Of a stretch of DNA of 7,155 bases, positions 5,748 through 7,155 are shown piece by piece. Source of the DNA: Bacteroidales bacterium (GTDB lineage: Bacteria; Bacteroidota; Bacteroidia; Bacteroidales; P3); the NCBI GenBank assembly GCA_900771365.1, contig CAAGNU010000290.1, forward strand, positions 1-7,155, given 5' to 3'. A program made the translations under genes and the position numbers. The notes beneath the pieces are model-generated. The model had not been told where the DNA came from. It saw only the letters and a list, made by a program, of their open reading frames with translations, and did not search any database. Numbering within the stretch: position 1 is the first letter of the stretch; each line of letters starts with the position of its first letter.

Positions 5748-6734
5748 TTAGAAGTGATAGGTAAGGCCTGTTGAGATGGTCCAGGTGCGGTTGCTGTAGC
5801 TGCAGAGGCCGTGGTAGTATTCGCCTTCGAAATGGAAGTTCCACGAACGGCTGATGCGCAGGGTCATGCCGAGGCCGCCAGCGAGGCCTGCTTCAAAGTC
5901 GCTTGCAGGCTGCTGCATCGTAGTCGTGCCGAAGGAATAGTTGTCTATGCACACACCTGCAAAGCCTCCAACCATGAAGTGAAACCTGAGAAATCTGTCG
6001 CCGAAGGAGAAATCGGCCATAGCGGGAATCTGAAGGTAGGTGAAGCTCTGGCGGACGAAATCGGGGCGGTAGTAGCCGTAGGAGTAGTCTGTCTCGTAGG
6101 TATAGTTGGCCGACTTATCCATGATTTCGAGGCCGCTGCGGACGCCGAACCACGGCGTGAACTGATAGCCTGCGCGGAGGTCGAGGTTGAAGCCGTTGCC
6201 CGAGCCTTCAAAAACATTGTCCTTGCAGGCCACATTGGAAGCATCGCCGACCAAGATACCGGCATACCAGCCGTCATCCATTCTATCGCGGCGTTCGCGC
6301 ACGGCCACCTGATGGGCAGGAGCAGGCGCATGACGGCGCATCTCGGGACCTGCATGGTGGGGTTGATGGGGGCGGCGCATATCGTCGCGGCGCATCTCAG
6401 GACGGGGACCCATGTCGCGGTGCTGATGCTGTGGACGGACGAACTCTCCTTCGTTGTCCTCTCTGGGGGTGTACTGACCATGGCGAACCATGACGCGCTC
6501 CACCAAGTTCGCATCGACAAACGCCTTATATTTATCGGCTGGAATGGTAGCCGTGGCCACGCGGCCAGTATGCTTTTGAATGGTGATGCCGTACTGAGCC
6601 AGCGTCTCCTGTGCGGGAAGCACAGTGTCGCGAAGCGTGAGCATAATGTTCATGTTTTCGGAAGCAACAGGCTCTTGAGCCATGGTGCCCGCTGTGAGGG
6701 CGACCAGCATGATGAGGAAAAATGCTTTTTTCAT
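5748..6734 (-). CDS. Outer-membrane beta-barrel protein with propeptide-like N-terminal domain
   Basis: This is a 328-residue secreted protein. The signal peptide is MKKAFFLIMLVALTAGTMAQ. Residues about 27-84 (TLRDTVLPAQETLAQYGI, GRVATATIPADKYKAFV, VERVMV) follow the pattern of inhibitor-I9/subtilisin-propeptide-like domains found ahead of S8 proteases in Bacteroidota, but no protease follows. Residues about 85-152 form a low-complexity linker with seven His (103-141), four Met and many Arg and Pro, including two PEMRR copies (112-116, 130-134). From about 155 a small barrel of the porin-like OMP_b-brl_2 type begins (GWYAGILVG, LDLRAGYQFTPWFGVRSGLEI, FHFEGEYY), ending in the C-terminal aromatic signature GLTYHF. 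The N-terminal domain would sit in the periplasm. AAAAGAGA 6-13 bases before the ATG at 6734 supports that start. The gene is first of a leftward pair with the large receptor gene. Role and ligand are unknown. Confidence 0.85.
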   Translation of the reverse strand: MKKAFFLIMLVALTAGTMAQEPVASENMNIMLTLRDTVLPAQETLAQYGITIQKHTGRVATATIPADKYKAFVDANLVERVMVRHGQYTPREDNEGEFVRPQHQHRDMGPRPEMRRDDMRRPHQPHHAGPEMRRHAPAPAHQVAVRERRDRMDDGWYAGILVGDASNVACKDNVFEGSGNGFNLDLRAGYQFTPWFGVRSGLEIMDKSANYTYETDYSYGYYRPDFVRQSFTYLQIPAMADFSFGDRFLRFHFMVGGFAGVCIDNYSFGTTTMQQPASDFEAGLAGGLGMTLRISRSWNFHFEGEYYHGLCSYSNRTWTISTGLTYHF

Positions 6735-6763
6735 AGTATATCTCTTTTAAATTTCAAATAACG

Positions 6764-6804
6764 TTGCATTTTAGTATTTATTATCTACAATATATTGCAT
6801 TTTA
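6764..6804. repeat. Direct repeat TTGCATTTTA x2, 31 bp apart
   Basis: TTGCATTTTA occurs at 6764-6773 and 6795-6804, about three helical turns apart, 30-70 bp upstream of the barrel gene start at 6734. The spacing and place fit an operator for a regulator binding one DNA face, but in AT-rich DNA a ten-base repeat may be chance. Confidence 0.35.
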
Positions 6805-6826
6805 TAGAAAATAATTTTCATTTTTT

Positions 6827-6879
6827 TCGATTGCCGCAATCAAAGGCATATAGAGGCTATTCAAAGGCAAGATCGATTG
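6827..6879. repeat. Nested direct repeats TCGATTG and TCAAAGGCA
   Basis: TCAAAGGCA occurs at 6840-6848 and 6861-6869 (21 bp apart, two helical turns). It is flanked by TCGATTG at 6827-6833 and 6873-6879. Between the inner copies lies a short palindrome, ATAG-AGG-CTAT. The arrangement could be a protein-binding array or repeat remnants; no partner gene is evident. Confidence 0.35.
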
Positions 6880-6951
6880 TTCGAAAGCCGTTTCTATCGG
6901 TTTATTTATTATGATGAAATATACCGCATTATGATGTGTTTCTTCCTCGAA

Positions 6952-6976
6952 TCGAATGAATCGAATGAATCGAATG
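6952..6976. repeat. 9-bp tandem repeat TCGAATGAA, about 2.8 copies
   Basis: TCGAATGAA at 6952-6960 and 6961-6969 is followed by TCGAATG at 6970-6976 and preceded by a partial TCGAA at 6947-6951. It is a short microsatellite-like array prone to slippage. Confidence 0.8.
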
Positions 6977-7099
6977 GCCATGTATAGCATCCACTCCGAT
7001 TTTCAGTGCTCAACGCCCATCTTTTATTTGGACATGGCAATATGCCTTAATTCTCAATTATTTTTCGTATTATTGTTGTCCGCTAAACATGAAAAGTCG

Positions 7100-7132
7100 G
7101 TTTGAACCCATTGTCTTACAATGAATTCAAAC
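7100..7132. other. Imperfect palindrome near the right edge
   Basis: GTTTGAA (7100-7106) pairs with TTCAAAC (7126-7132), and inside a symmetric 3x3 internal loop ATTGT (7110-7114) pairs with ACAAT (7118-7122) around CTT. There is no T-run after it on the plus strand, so it does not look like a terminator. It could be an operator, an RNA leader structure or part of a mobile-element end for the sequence beyond the window. Confidence 0.45.
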
Positions 7133-7155
7133 AAGATTATGGATTCCAAGCCCTC

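Larger units (their letters stand above)
6735..7155. other. Intergenic region upstream of the barrel gene, no convincing gene
   Basis: This 421-bp AT-rich stretch contains several short direct repeats, a 9-bp tandem repeat and an imperfect palindrome, each listed separately. It should hold the promoter of the leftward barrel gene, but no exact TAnnTTTG box on the minus strand was found. The 62-codon minus-strand frame at 6802-6990 is built partly from the tandem repeat and is not credited. An ATG at 7139 opens a frame running off the right edge, too short to judge. Confidence 0.6.

Noticed and set aside
5811..6761. A 316-codon plus-strand frame opposite the small barrel gene
   Set aside because: It mirrors the minus-strand gene that has a signal peptide and barrel motifs; the translation is Ala/Val/His-rich and lacks recognisable features.
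6827..6976. Repeats considered as a CRISPR array
   Set aside because: Units are only 7-9 bases, with no regular spacers and no cas genes.
6802..6990. A 62-codon minus-strand frame (MLYMAIRFIRFIRF...)
   Set aside because: Its start is made by the 9-bp tandem repeat and the rest shows no domain or hydrophobic pattern; probably accidental.
7027..7066. Possible rightward promoter (TTTG at 7027-7030, TATTTTTC at 7059-7066)
   Set aside because: The spacer is 28 bp, too long for the Bacteroidota consensus, and the last base of the -7 box is wrong.
22..7155. GAGGGCTTG at 22-30 is the inverse of CAAGCCCTC at 7147-7155
   Set aside because: A single 9-base match without extended similarity is expected by chance in 7 kb and does not show that the window is bounded by inverted repeats.

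Overview
The window looks like a chromosomal segment from a member of the Bacteroidales (Bacteroides/Prevotella-like; the genus cannot be fixed). Three things point there. Two leftward promoters match the Bacteroidota consensus (-7 TAnnTTTG, -33 TTTG, 19-20 bp spacer). Two outer-membrane proteins belong to barrel families typical of that phylum. The insertion sequence carries a transposase of the kind common in gut Bacteroidales.

Left part (1-2400): a leftward promoter at 68-99 serves a gene lying outside the window. Diverging from it is a small AT-rich gene (177-638) for an unrecognised protein with two membrane segments. A 1543-bp IS element (638-2180) with imperfect terminal inverted repeats, a TA target duplication and one DDE transposase gene (721-2172) sits in the 3' end of that gene. 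Removing the IS and one TA copy restores a 174-codon frame ending at 2246. The IS therefore appears to have cut off the last 21 residues, and its own first base completes a TAG stop.

Middle part (2368-2986): a strong hairpin (2368-2396) separates this locus from a leftward tRNA-Gln(CTG) gene (2402-2472), which has a good Bacteroidota promoter at 2559-2589. The AT-rich stretch after it holds a possible 24-codon hydrophobic micro-ORF followed by a hairpin, and then the terminator of the next gene.

Right part (2987-6734): two leftward genes. The first transcribed (5748-6734) encodes a secreted protein with a subtilisin-propeptide-like N-terminal domain, a His/Met/Arg/Pro-rich linker and a small outer-membrane barrel. 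The second (2987-5668) encodes an 893-residue TonB-receptor-like protein (carboxypeptidase-regulatory-like domain, plug, large barrel) with its own Gly/Pro/Met/Arg/Gln-rich segment after the signal peptide. A hairpin in the 79-bp gap suggests partial termination or separate transcription. The two could work together at the outer membrane, but the substrate is unknown.

Far right (6735-7155): no convincing gene, only several short repeats and an imperfect palindrome near the edge. I did not see a clear new multi-gene system. The most unusual protein is the propeptide-like-domain/barrel fusion.
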